The notes under the pieces are model-generated. The model was not told the origin of the DNA. It did not search any database and saw nothing but the letters and a program-made list of their open reading frames with translations. A DNA stretch of 64,000 nucleotides from Linnemannia hyalina (taxonomy: Eukaryota > Mortierellomycota > Mortierellomycetes > Mortierellales > Mortierellaceae): positions 930,001 to 994,000 of the forward strand of contig JAHRHY010000006.1 in NCBI GenBank assembly GCA_019671135.1. The letters run 5' to 3'. The first letter of the stretch is position 1, and each line of letters opens with the position of its first letter. Below, piece after piece: positions 33,176 to 44,620 of the stretch. Position numbers and translations under genes: made by a program.

Positions 33176-34162
33176 AACAGAAGAAAATAAAACTAGATAC
33201 GAATAAAGAGGATTCTTTCTCTCTTTTCCATCATTGACAGCCTCCTCCTTCCTAACAAACCCTCCAACGGCCGCTCATCAGCAGCGCGAGGGTCCTTGGT
33301 CGCTCTAGGGCACGTTCCATCATCATGTGTGACTAGCGAGGAGCCACACGGGGAGAAGCCATCACGGGTGATGTAACCGTATCCTTGATTCCAGTCACTT
33401 CGGGGGCTGGTATTTAGATGTCTTGTCCTTGGGAGAGATGCCCTGGGTCAGCTCCCACGGAATGAAGACATGCTGTTGTGCATGGAAAATGTAATGTAAG
33501 AAAACGAGACAGAGGTAGGAGAATAAAAAAGAGAGGCCGATTCAAGCATGATGTGCTTTCACAAAGTTAGTGAAATGGAAGGAGAGTAGACTTGGCCGGG
33601 TATTCGCGATGGCTATTACTGTGTCTATCGTGTCATTTTGTCATTTCCAGAGAAAAAAACGCCTTACCTACGAAAGAAGCCTTACCTACGAAAAGAAGCC
33701 ATGCCAATGAAAAAATTGACTACGAAAAAAAAACGCCTTACCAGAGCCATGTCAACAACTAAGAGAGTTGCCCACAAAGAGATATAATCCACCTCAATCC
33801 ATCCATGCTGATTCACATAGCGATAAACAGCTTGGCCATCAACCAACTAAGGCGTACCACCATAATGGTCATCAACAGATGAAAATAACACGGGAACAAG
33901 TGTGACAGCCATTGTACACAACTGAGGTCTCTTGCCTCTGTTATTTCTTTTGTCTTCTTCTTGCTTACCCTCCATCTTTTAATCGTATCCCACCGCCTTC
34001 ACTTCTTTTTTCAGTTGCTCAACTCTCTTCCCATATTCACTTGTTCATTTATTTCTTCATCTTCTCTGCCTCCCTCTCGCTCACACTTCGCACACTTACG
34101 TTTTTTTTCTCCACTTCTCAACTCCTGCATTTCAAACCTTGTGAAAAGAAGAAAACATCAAC
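33176..34162. other. Intergenic, one coding-like remnant and a CT-rich leader
   Basis: The minus strand of about 33440-33230 has a gap-free stretch (DWNQGYGYITRDGFSPCGSS, then THDDGTCPRATKDPRAADER) that looks protein-like but has no start, splice context or recognised family. Between 33650 and 33780, (T/A)CGAAA.GAAGCC-like short units repeat (CTTACCTACGAAA). 33930-34160 is CT-rich, like a leader, and precedes the broken reading frame at 34163. Confidence 0.35.
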
Positions 34163-34992
34163 ATGTCTCGCCTAATCAACCAAACCAGCAACAACCGCGT
34201 CTACACCATCCTCCCTTAAATCAACTCTGGAAGAAAGGCGAAAGAAATCAAAGGGTTCGGGCCAGGAGACAAATCTGTCTAAAAAAGAGCATGGGAGAAA
34301 GGCGCGGTTCAGGAACTTGGTGTAGATTTGATGATGAGTGGCATCAAGGAGGACATCAAGAAGCAGCAGCGACAACATTTTGGTGCCCGAGCACCTACCA
34401 TTCATGCACGCCTTGCGGAGGATATGGGCGAGGTAGAAGCGAAGCGCAAAAGAAAGACGATGACCAAGTCGACCGCGGCAGACAGTATGGAGACTTCCAG
34501 CACAAAGCAAGGTGGAGCTCCTGTCGCGAAGGTGTCCAAGAAACTCAAGTCCAAGGGAAGCATCACAGAAATTCGCCTCGTTGGGGTGTTGGAATCATTC
34601 TTCGAGACTAGAAGCGCGTTTGCAGGTCAGAACTTAAGAGCATACGAGCGCATGACTGTCGAAGAGAAGGAGCTCATGAGCGAGCGGATGTTGTTCCTGC
34701 CAGGATAAGAAGGAGACGGCCATCTGAGGGCAGATGATAGGCAGCATTAGACCGTGACAATGGCACTGTATGTTCTCTTTACGATCTGAAACTGAGGCGA
34801 CAACAGACCAGATTCACAGGAGATATGTGGACCTCACTTGTTCAACGGCCAGCAGATAACGCAAAGTACCTCAAGTACTTTACCGAGCCAAGTCGCAAGA
34901 AACCAGCCATTCCACCCTACATTGAGGTCGGTGTAGATTCGCTGTCTCGCGGAGCGTTCGAGTTTGCCTCGACACCGATACGTTCTATTTGA
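34163..34992 (+). pseudogene. Broken gene, unknown family
   Basis: A well-placed ATG at 34163 (CATCAACATGTC after a CT-rich leader) gives MSRLINQTSNNRVYTILP and then TAA. Coding-like sequence continues in other frames. TLEERRKKSKGSGQETNLSK runs to a TAG near 34323. It is followed by MMMSGIKEDIKKQQRQHFG..ARAPTIHARLAEDM from 34328 to TAA at 34708, a Lys-rich segment ending VEEKELMSERMLFLPG. A further open stretch at about 34790-34992 (TGDMWTSLVQRPADNAKYLK, then FASTPIRSI) may be a later exon. At least two lesions are needed, hence pseudogene. The family is not recognised. Confidence 0.4.
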
Positions 34993-35480
34993 ACAGTAGA
35001 GGACATTCGTTCAAAGGAAGTGGTCTCAGGAATGTGGACGTGGCTGAGGAACCTTAAAGTATTGCAGGTTAATGCTTTGTTTTCTTGTTGATGATGAAGG
35101 TTCAACGCAAGGCTTATGAATAGATGAAAAGAAGAGAATGACATGACATAATACATAAAAATGAGAACGTGCTTTAAGTCCTTGCAGTCAAGAGCAAAAA
35201 AAAAACAGATACTCACGCCTTCGACTCGAGGGAATATCAAAGAACAATGTGCAAGTTAGATGAAAAAAAAAGGCGGTGGCTCGGTGGGTCGAGAGAAGAG
35301 AAGAAAGAGAAAGAGAGGGTTTGCTTTGCTTGTTATTCCTCACCACTTCTCTTTCCTTTCTTGTTTGATTTCTTAGTGCACCTGCATGTTAGCATTCGTA
35401 ATCAGCACTAGCAACAAGGGTGGTGCCACCAGATGCATGCAGGGTTGACTACCTCCCTTGCCTTACCCAACCCAAAACAC
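34993..35480. other. Intergenic
   Basis: No gene or repeat is visible apart from a short poly(A). It lies between two decayed genes. Confidence 0.45.
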
Positions 35481-36462
35481 TCAAGCGACGCCTCGAACAC
35501 CAGTAGCGATACCACTTCGAGCGTCTTGGAGGCCAGCGATAATACCACCCACATCAGCAGCGCTAGCCATCATGGGCATGCTAGCACCAAGAGCATCAAG
35601 AGCACCAAGGTCCCCAGGGTTCAGCATCGCGGGAGCACCAGCACTGAAACCGCCCAGATCTGCAGGACCGCCACTGGCAATAGCACCTAGACCGGCAGGA
35701 ACACCCATCAACGCAGGGACACCACCTCCAACAACACCCAAAGGAAAATCAACGCTTTCGGGAGCCTAAAGTAGGTCTAATCCTGGACCCAGGCGATGTT
35801 GTGCACCAGCAGCAACGAGCATACCGATACCGAGAGCACCAAGACCACCGGCACCCGGAGCGGAAGAAAGAGGCATCGATCACCGATTAGACCTTGTTCA
35901 CTAACAGGTCCGAGCATACCATAAGCACCATTGAGGCCATTGACAGGGCCAAGCATGCCGGGACCGCCAGAGAGACCAGTAAGACCAGCGATAGCAGTAC
36001 CACTACCAAGACTAGCACCACCAATACCGCCAACAGAACCATGCATGCCGGGATCACCAAGGCTGCTACCACCGAGAACAGTACCCAAGAACCACCGCCA
36101 AGACCGCCGAGATAACCAAAATTGTCAGCATAACCATGATCGCCCAGACCGCCCAGAGTACTATAGTTGCCATAATTGTTGTAGTTGTAGTCATAGCTAT
36201 AGTCGGTGATGTTTGGAAGAAAGACGTTGACGACAGGCTAGACATTGTTGATAGGGAGAAAGTCTGTCTCGGGGGCGATCGTGATGGGCGAGACGGGGAC
36301 CTGGGTTGGCCAGCAGTCAGGTCCTGAGCAGAGGGTACCGGTGCCACCATCGCCGTAGCTCAGGTCAGAGCCAGAGCAGTAGGCTAGACCTTGCGGGGCT
36401 GCAGAGGTGACTGCGAGCAAGGCGAGCGAGATCGAGAGGGTGGACTTGACGAGGGACAGCAA
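35481..36462 (-). pseudogene. Secreted Gly/Ala-rich structural-type protein gene, broken
   Basis: Minus-strand ATG at 36462 opens MLSLVKSTLSISLALLAVTS followed by AAPQGL, a clear signal peptide with cleavage site. A short Cys segment (YCSGSDLSYGDG, LCSGPDCWPTQ) follows, and then the frame hits TAG at 36238. Reading on through the stop, Tyr/Asn/Gly repeats continue (YSYDYNYNNYGNYSTLGGLG). A one-base shift leads into Gly-rich repeats from about 36090 (LGGSSLGDPGMHGSVGGIGG). After another shift the end is VVGGGVPALMGVPAGLGAIA..DVGGIIAGLQ to TGA at 35481. A TATA box sits 110 bases upstream of the ATG. The gene looks recently active but disrupted, or mis-assembled. Its role as a wall or extracellular structural protein is inferred. 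Confidence 0.6.
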
Positions 36463-36572
36463 CTTTTGTGTATGTGGGAAAGAGAGGGGACTGGTTTGTG
36501 TGTGGCTGTGTTGGAGTGAGGCAGTGCGCTGGAGCAGCTGGATACCGTTCTCTGTCTGGGATCCGGCGATGA

Positions 36573-36580
36573 CTTTTATA
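36573..36580 (-). promoter_or_regulatory. TATA box of the secreted Gly-rich gene
   Basis: TATAAAAG on the minus strand, 110 bases upstream of the signal-peptide ATG at 36462. Confidence 0.6.
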
Positions 36581-38111
36581 GTCGGCCCCTTCTAGAAAGA
36601 AGATCAGAACGCGTTGTCTGCGAGAGTCGATGAGGGCGTTTCTATCGGTTGACGGAGCGGGCAATAAAACGGGTGACAAAAAAATAACGCCCGAGGATGA
36701 AGGAAAGTTAGCGCTCACAAGAAAATGAACCTTCAAGGCCAGCATATTGGCTTGGTGTGCATCCATCCAATCCAATCTACCGATCGTTTTACCGCGGCAC
36801 TCTATGATAAATGAGACTGACCCCATGGTTCATCATGGATGGATATATTGATAGTACAGTAGTGTGTCTAGTGGATAATGGGGCGGGAATGGGAAATGAG
36901 GGTGCGGGAAGAAGAGAGAGACACACACAGAGAGAGAGAGAGGTGATAGAAGAAGGAAGGAGTAAGTTGCGCCTAGACAAGGACGAATAAAAGAAATATG
37001 TCGTTCGTTTCATGGTAAAAGGTAAACACGAGTGATGAGGTGAGCAGGATGCATAGTCGCTGTACCCTGTCTGCACTATGCATCTACTCCACCATTCTAT
37101 GCAAAGTGATCGAATCCTGTGTTTGTGACCTATGGTGTTGATTTGGGGCTTAAGAATGAGAGAGGAAGAAGGGGAGAGGGAGAAATGACCCATGAAATAA
37201 TTGTGCATGCTGACCCTTTATTTTTATTTTTCTTTGGAGCATGGTCATGGGACTAATGTGTAGTATTGGGCCGACGAATGAAAATTTAAGCATTGGTGAA
37301 CACGGCTGTAAGGCATGACAAAATGATTTTTTGTGACTCCTTCGTTTCTTCCCGCTACATCATCCCATACCATGGACATTTCCTAGCCCATTGCTATTTG
37401 CTTTCTTTTTAGACTTTCGAACTCCTCCTTACCATGCTCAGCATCATCGATCATTCACTCATTTCACTCAAAGTCGTCATCCTACCGCTACCCTCACTTA
37501 CTCTGTGTCTTTTATCATTTTGATAAACGTGCAACCATTCCCCCATCCAAATGTTGCTGATGCTCCTCGTTGTTCACCAGCACCACAAGTATTGTACTTC
37601 CTACTCATGTTGTTTATACGAAAAGCAAGTGTTGAGTGCTTGGGCGAATGCATTTCATTGGTCCACCTAGCCACTGCGGCCCGTGTCTCCTTCCCAGTCC
37701 TTAGACCCTCCCATTGAATACTGTTCTCACAAAAAAATGAAATGAACAAAAAAGGGGGTTGCTATCTCAACCAAACACAACGTAAGACCACCGAGGAGAA
37801 TACACAAAAACAAACAACAAACGACAATAACAAACAACAACAACAACAACAACAGCAAGCATGAATATGTAAAATAAATTGCGCGGGAAAAAAATTTAGT
37901 AGGTTGAGCGTCGCGGAACAAACGTTGCATGATGAATGATCCCCATCTCTTCCTCCGATTCAATACTCTTTCTTTCACAATGCATCTCATAATGTCTCAC
38001 GGGTGCTCCCTCTGTCTCTCTGCCCTTTGTTATTGTTGACGGTCCAGGGGGGTCATTCACTCCTCAGTGTCATTTTCCCGTCCACTGATTCATCATTCCT
38101 CCAAACTTTGT

Positions 38112-38122
38112 TTTCCCGCCAA
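38112..38122 (+). promoter_or_regulatory. E2F-type site TTTCCCGCCAA
   Basis: Exact extended E2F consensus, followed by a T run. Confidence 0.4.
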
Positions 38123-38284
38123 TTTTTTTTCTTTTTTTGTTTGCTCATTTGCTTACACCATTCTTTTCTTTGCTCTCATTCGTGCGTTGTTCTTTCGTAC
38201 CATCGTCCGTATTCTGTCAAACATATCTCCCTTTCCCTTACCTTACCTTCCCTTCTCTTCCCTCCTCTGACTCTCTCTCATTCT

Positions 38285-38295
38285 TTTCCCGCCAA
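38285..38295 (+). promoter_or_regulatory. E2F-type site TTTCCCGCCAA, second copy
   Basis: Identical 11-mer 173 bases downstream of the first, also followed by TTTTA-rich sequence. The shared context suggests a small duplication or a functional pair. Confidence 0.4.
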
Positions 38296-39575
38296 TTTTA
38301 ATTTTCGTAGCTTGTGTTTGGATTTGTTGATATCGGGGTGGGAGAGCTTGGGCGCGTCGCAAGCTGGGAAGGAGTGTTTTGCGTATTATGCAAAAAAAGG
38401 CGATGTGTGAGTGGAGGTGGAAGAGGCGTCAATAAAATGGAGGGGCTTCATTGGTGCCGTGTAACAACTCCATGACCTGGGAGTATTTTCACTCCCCCGC
38501 AATCTTTGGATTGAATGCCTTTTCAATAGCCGGGCAAAAGGTAATAAGTGATCATTGATCGCACAGAGGTGAAGGGAAGTCCTCCCGTGCAGGAGGTAAG
38601 ACAAGGATGGTGGCACTTGCTCAGGAACAATCACCAATCGCATCAATGTTGCCGCGCTTTTTTCTCTCCCTTTTCCACTCCCCCCCTTTCCACCCCTCCC
38701 TTCATTCCTTCATCCCTTCATCCCTTCACCTCTTTACCCCTTCATCTCTCCTGGATGTATGCATTGTTCTTGAAGAACTAATAAAAACCGTCATGCACTC
38801 CTTGACCGTTTCATTTCAATCTCAAAGAGAGACTCATATCCCTTTCTCTATCCCATCCTTCATTCCATCCACCCCTCCTTTGTGTTCATATATTCTTCCC
38901 GCCACCCCTTCCTAGTTTTATGCGGGGGAGCCTCTCTGAAGGCCCATCCATGGTCATGCTTTACACTTTGCCATTGGTTGGGACAGGGTCCTTTCAACCT
39001 ATCGCATCTTACTGTCAGTAATATGCATCACAAGTGGGAGGAATAGATGAAAGAGCAAGATGAAAAAGTAGATGAACATGATCATCTACGGCTGTGGAGG
39101 AAGAAGAGTAAGAAAGGAAGAAGAGACATATCGTTCACACTGAACGTTGCTATCATCACCAACTGCTTTTGGGCGAAGTGCGCTATTACCTATTTTTTTT
39201 CCTTCCATTTTGACGAAAAGCAAAAAAACATGAACAAGTTGTTGGGTCAGAAAAAAGGCGGAAAAACTAACAGCGGCGGTGGCGACTGGGAGCTATGGGC
39301 AATTCAGACTGTCCCTTCTTATACCACCTGTTCTGGAAACGCGCCCTAGCACTAGTGGTATTTGTATTTGTTTGTGCTTTTTGACCCCCCAACTGGTTCG
39401 GATAACTAACCAACGGAAAGCAACAACAACACGTACTGTAGTAAAAACTTAAAACGAAACAAGGCATCGCTGGTAAGGTGGCGTTGTTGTTGGTAGTTGT
39501 AATTAGCGTGAAGGAGGAAGTTAGGACATGTCTGGAATCTAGAGTGTTCAAATGAGCTCTTCCCTATCTCCTTTT

Positions 39576-39584
39576 TTTCCCGCC
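39576..39584 (+). promoter_or_regulatory. E2F-type site TTTCCCGCC, third copy in the desert
   Basis: Exact nine-base core in a CT-rich stretch. A related TTTCCCGCG occurs at about 41157. Confidence 0.3.
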
Positions 39585-40862
39585 TATTTTTTGTTTCCTT
39601 TTCACAGTTCCTTTTTTTGTCTTCTTATCCCTACTCCTTTCGGCTACGTCTGTCTGCACGAACACGGAGAACGAAACCCCGCTCAAGGAGAATTCATCCT
39701 GAACCTTGTCGCACAGGAGAGAAAAAAGAACAACAAGACTGGACAAGGACAAGGCAAGGATCCCATTCCCTCCCCCCCCCCCAATGGTTACCCTGGCGAA
39801 AACTAAACACGCCCATGCTCCTTCAAAAGCATTAGCATTGGGTGGGATGGATTTCTTTTTCCATGTCTTGGCTCATTTACACAAGCACAAAGAACACAAA
39901 AAACACAAAGAACACAGCATGTCAATCGAAGGAAGGTAGGGAAAGAAAAAGGAAGGACATGCGAGGGTGAAGGAAAGAGGAAAAAATAGAGCCCTAATGC
40001 GCATAGCGCACACAGACCATTTTCTTTTTGGTTCTCTTTTTTTTTCATGAGCACACACACAAACACACGCAAATATCACACACCACGCCGACATATATGG
40101 TACCATTGCGCATTGATATCTGCTTTTCTTTCTTTCCTTTTCTTTGTGTCTATTTTCGGAATCGTTGTTGGCCATTCTGGTCTGGGTAAGGGGCGTGTGA
40201 GTGTGTTTTTTTTCCCTTTGTTGAAGGATGACAATCTATTGTTCATTCGGTTCATTTAAGGAGGAAAAAGAGGGGGTAGCAAAAAAGGGGGGCGGAGGGC
40301 GCATGGATCAGGGGCATTGGCGGCAAGAGTAAGGTGGGCCAGAGCTGGGGGACAGAGTGGCTTGTTTTAGAGGTGATAAAATGGGTCATGGGTACCCAGC
40401 GAGGTATTGGTGAAGAGGTAGAGGTAATGGGTAGTACATAGATGGTGAGCGAATGTCTAGATGGGAGACTAGAGATATAACAATAGAAATGCAGCTTTTA
40501 AGGCGGCATGCAAGTTGAGCTTTCCTCTTTTCAACTTTCAAGATGGCGGGACCTAAAGAGACAGACATACATACTTACAGACGGAGAGCGAGAGAAAAGA
40601 AAAAGAGAGGTAAAGGAAAAGGCCGATCGTGCATGCCCTTATCTCTTTTCCTTTTCAATGGCTCGTTATGTCGACTAAAAAAAGTCGAATGTTTGCAGAA
40701 GTAATAGTCAAGGGGTGCATACTGCATGACAAGAGACAAGTCATAGCAAGGATGAAAGACAAGGAGAGAGATGTGCGGCTGTCTGTTTCTATGCACCTAC
40801 ATCTCTTTGCTAGAGCAACACCACAATGTGGCAGACGATTGACAGCGACGAAGAGCAGCAAC

Positions 40863-40886
40863 AAAAAAAAAAAAAAAAAAAAAAAA
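40863..40886. repeat. Poly(A) homopolymer, 24 bases
   Basis: Uninterrupted A run in the gene desert, with no associated element recognised. Confidence 0.85.
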
Positions 40887-43292
40887 GGTGGGCGAGCAAG
40901 CGAACCACTCCAAAGAAACGTAATCATGCTCTCAAAAGAAAAAAAGAAAACAAAAGGAAAGAAAATCCCAGCTCAGGCACAAGCCAAGTACATGTACTCT
41001 GAGATACTATGACCGAGTAGAGACAAAAGAGTAGGAGTTCTAACTTTTATTTTTTCTCTTTGACGAACAAGCGCCATTGTGTTTTTGTACTTTTACTTAA
41101 CTCAGTCGCATTTAGCCAATGCCGCCTTACCCATTGGTGAGCACTCTCGCCTCGTTTTTCCCGCGTCTTTTGGTCTTTTCACCTTTTTGTGTTTGTTGTG
41201 TTTTTGGTCGCAGCCGTGGCTTGAATGGTCGCACATGTGCGCTCAAAAAGAGAGCAAGTGGGAAAAACAAAAAAGCAATAACACTAGAGTCAGTCACCCT
41301 GCAAGAGTTGCGCCATGGTTCGAGAGGGGTCTTTTTTTTGGATGTTTTTTTCTGCATGAACCATCTCTCTCTCACTCACTTCCTCTGTCGCTTCTGTTAT
41401 CCATCTATCTCTTCCCCCTTCCCCTCAGCTCTACAAAGAGGTACAAGGAAAGAAGGAAAGAAGGATGGAAGAAAGGAAAGAGATAGCTACACGGATAGTG
41501 CACAGTGTACTTTGAGCTGGTACTTCTCTCCTCTACCTCGTGCATTGTAAAGCTCCCTTTTATTTACCCCTTCAACCCCTTCCTTTGTTCCTGAAAAACA
41601 AAGCAAACGCCTTTTTAACTCGTGGCTCCTAATAAAATAACAACACCAGCACAAAGAATATCTGCGGGAAAGAACAGTGAGGTCTCTCTTGAGCTGAGAA
41701 GTAAAGGAGAGTTCGAGGGAGTGAAGGATAGAGACGGAGAAGGAGAGGGTCGGATCCGGAGATACATCGTTGATTCTCGATCACTATCCTCACCTTCGCT
41801 CACTCGTCCTCTCGCAATCTTTGGCACACACTTTCTCTCCATTGTTCGACACGGACCAGGCAGGCGCTTTCCACCGAGGAGGAATAAAAAGGAGGAGCTG
41901 CAAAATAATGAGCACTTTCTCGATCCTCTGAAAAAATGACTGCAGGTATCGTATCCATGCGATGACGGACAAAAAGGGGCCGATGAAAGAAAAAGAACCA
42001 TGAACATTTCCTGGAACAGGGGCCATACCCGCTTCCCACTTCCCGTCCCCTTTGTCCCGCTTTTCTTTGTCGTCACGCTTACTTTAGAGTCATAATTTCT
42101 CTACATGTATAGGAGGGCCATTACGCGCGTTGCTTTTACATGCACCCATGCATCTTTTTTGTCGACTTTTGCTGCCTTTGCCCTTTTCTGTGGTTCTGGG
42201 CATAGCATTGTGACGAGGGAACCTAATAAAAAGGGAATGAACAGAAAAAGGAGAAGCAAGAAAGTGTGGGTCCCTGATATCATTACCAATGAAATGAAAG
42301 TCGATTAGCCACGGACCCTCACGATGACAATGCGCTGTGCCTGAGTGACTGACTGACCCGCGAAAGAGAGATGGTTGAAGGGGAGGGGATCTCACTCCTT
42401 TTTTTTGTATTCTCTACCACTCCCTTTCGCTTTGTTCACAATTCCTCGATGGTGGGAGGATGCGAGTTGTATACATTCACCACTGTTTCTTCCTTCCTTT
42501 TTTTTCCTTTTTCTCTTTGCTTGGTTGTTGGGTAGGTTCCCTTCACTCCTATTTCCTGCCTCGTGCAATGGTACTGTCTGCTGGTGTACCCCGACTCCTT
42601 TCGAGCCAGCCCACCCTGACTAATCGTTGTTTTGTTCCTGAATGAGCGAATGGATGCATACATCTTACTTTGTTTTTTGTTATCGTCCTCGTTGTTGTTT
42701 GTGCTTGTTTGTTGGGTGTTGGGTGTACTGAGTGCATTCGGATACAAGCATCCCGTCTTTGATTGAATACAGTTCGTTTATGTTCTCTAATGCACAAATT
42801 CTTAGTATGCTATACAAGTCAGCTCGATTGATTGGAATTCCCTATGGTGCCATGGCATGGATCCAGTAGACTTCCTCGGATTTGTTTGGATTATGCCGTG
42901 TATTTATTTATTTATTCTTACTGTGTTCTGGCGGGAACATGTCCCTTGTCCCCTTTTTTTTTATTTTATTTTATGTTTGATTCGATCAGGGTATAGTGCT
43001 ATTCAGTGACATGTTCACTTACTCTGCTGACTCAATTCAATCCTCGCTTTACAGCTTTACACCATGCCCAATTTGTGAAGTAAAGGTATGTATATGTGTG
43101 TGCACGAGGCGAAAGGCAAGCTTGATTGACGAACGTTGACTAACGGGCAGACTGACAAGACAAGGACCGAGACAGAACTCTCGTTGTCCCCTTCCCCTGA
43201 ACAAACGAAAAGACTCAGGTATATCGATTCAAGTTGCTCTCTATTCAATCGGTTCTGTTTCTTTTGCCACTCCGTTACACATGGCTTTTCTG

Positions 43293-43300
43293 TATAAAAG
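43293..43300 (+). promoter_or_regulatory. TATA box upstream of the Zn2Cys6 regulator
   Basis: TATAAAAG just before a 1.3-kb pyrimidine-rich leader. Initiation about 30 bases downstream would place the 5' end near 43325. Confidence 0.5.
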
Positions 43301-43309
43301 AGGACGATG

Positions 43310-44620
43310 TCCCCAAAAGCAAAAAAAATTCACTTTCTTGTTTCTTACTACTTACTTGCTATTACATACTACTTCTGCCACTACCCTACAGCAACCACTA
43401 CTATACAACTGCTCTCTCCTCCAATCCTACTCCTACAGCTCCTTCACTCACATCCCTCCTCTTCACCTCACTCGCTCACTCTCTGCTTACCCACGCATAC
43501 ATCCCTTTCCTTGTCCCTTTTTGCCTGCTCTTGTTTGTTTACCATCTTGCCATCCCTTCTTCTTGCTCACTTGTCCATACACAACACACATACGTATACC
43601 CCTTCACTTCGCTCCTTCTTTTCTCTCTTCTCCCTCAAAAAACTTGCTACGCCTTTTGCATACCATCCACCCATTCCTCCTACCCTATATTTTCACTGCC
43701 CTTGATCGCTTCTCCTCTCCTCCCCACCCCGCTCCAATCCTTTCTTCTTCGTCTCTGCAACCGACTTTGCCTGTTTACATCATTTTGTCACGCACTACTC
43801 ATCCAACCCCTTGAACAAATCTTTTCCCTTCTTGTTCTCCTTCACTTTGTCCTGCTCTCCCTTCTTTGTACCTTTTTCTGTGCTCTCTCCTTCCTGTTTT
43901 TTGTTTGATTGTCGATCTTCTTCGAGGTTAACCGAACTCTCGTTCTAATCGTTCTTCACACACACATACACCTCCTCCTCGATTTCTTTCCTATTCTTTT
44001 TCTTGTCCCTTCTTCCCTTCTTCCCTTCTTCCCCTCACTCAACTTCTCCCCCTCCCCTCCCCCCATTTTCTCGTTCCCGTTTGTTCCTCTCCCTTCCTTC
44101 TTCCCAGCCTCTGCTCTCTCTCTCTCTCTCCCCTTTCCATTTTCCAACATTGCAACTGAAAGAAAAAAAAATCTCATCCTTGCGCCTGAATCCACCTACT
44201 TTGCCCAGACAACAAAGACTCTCTTTTCTCTCTCCTTAATTGACAATTGACGCTCAAAAGGCAGGAAAGACCAAAGAAAAAAAAACAAGGGAGCCTTCTT
44301 TTCAAACAGGTATAGTACGGCTCATAATACTCTCGTGCAACAAACACAAACAGATCACATATTCGCATGTCCCCATTTCTGTCCTTGATGTTGCAGAGCG
44401 ACAATGATTTTCTTTAAATCACCGATCCATATTTAACAACAAAAATATTTCTCTCTCACTTTCTTCTTCACCACTTCCCTCAGCCCCAGCACTACACACG
44501 CCCTCACCAAAACGCGTCTTCGACTCGAACCAATCAACACAGCAAATAATCACCTTCGACGCTACATCCCCCTCTCTGTCTCTCTCTTTCACGCACTCGT
44601 CTCCTACACACACCTAGGCG
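43310..44620 (+). other. Long, ATG-poor pyrimidine-rich 5' leader
   Basis: No ATG occurs on the plus strand from 43310 to 44366. A plausible leader intron runs from 44311 (CAG|GTATAG) to 44397 (GTTGCAG), and it would remove the first two upstream ATGs. One short upstream frame remains (44403, MIFFKSPIHI then stop), and could modulate translation of the downstream gene. Confidence 0.5.

Larger units (their letters stand above)
36581..43292. other. Gene desert of about 6.7 kb
   Basis: No reading frame here has splice context, family signature or gene-like codon use. Most open frames are pyrimidine-tract artefacts. It contains purine and pyrimidine tracts, a (TTCATCCC)-type repeat at 38700-38740, a 10-base ACAAAGAACA repeat at 39885-39920, a 24-A run at 40863, TATTTATTTATTTATT at 42900-42916, and several E2F-type motifs. 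It probably holds the distal regulatory DNA of the Zn2Cys6 regulator, or non-coding transcripts that cannot be recognised from sequence. Confidence 0.5.

Noticed and set aside
39047..39349. 100-codon plus-strand frame in the gene desert
   Set aside because: Lys-rich, no homology features, no leader or splice signals; length is within chance expectation for the composition.
43234..43908. 224-codon plus-strand frame of Leu/Pro/Thr/Ser
   Set aside because: Starts upstream of the TATA box and is a translation of a pyrimidine tract; no ATG follows for over 1 kb.
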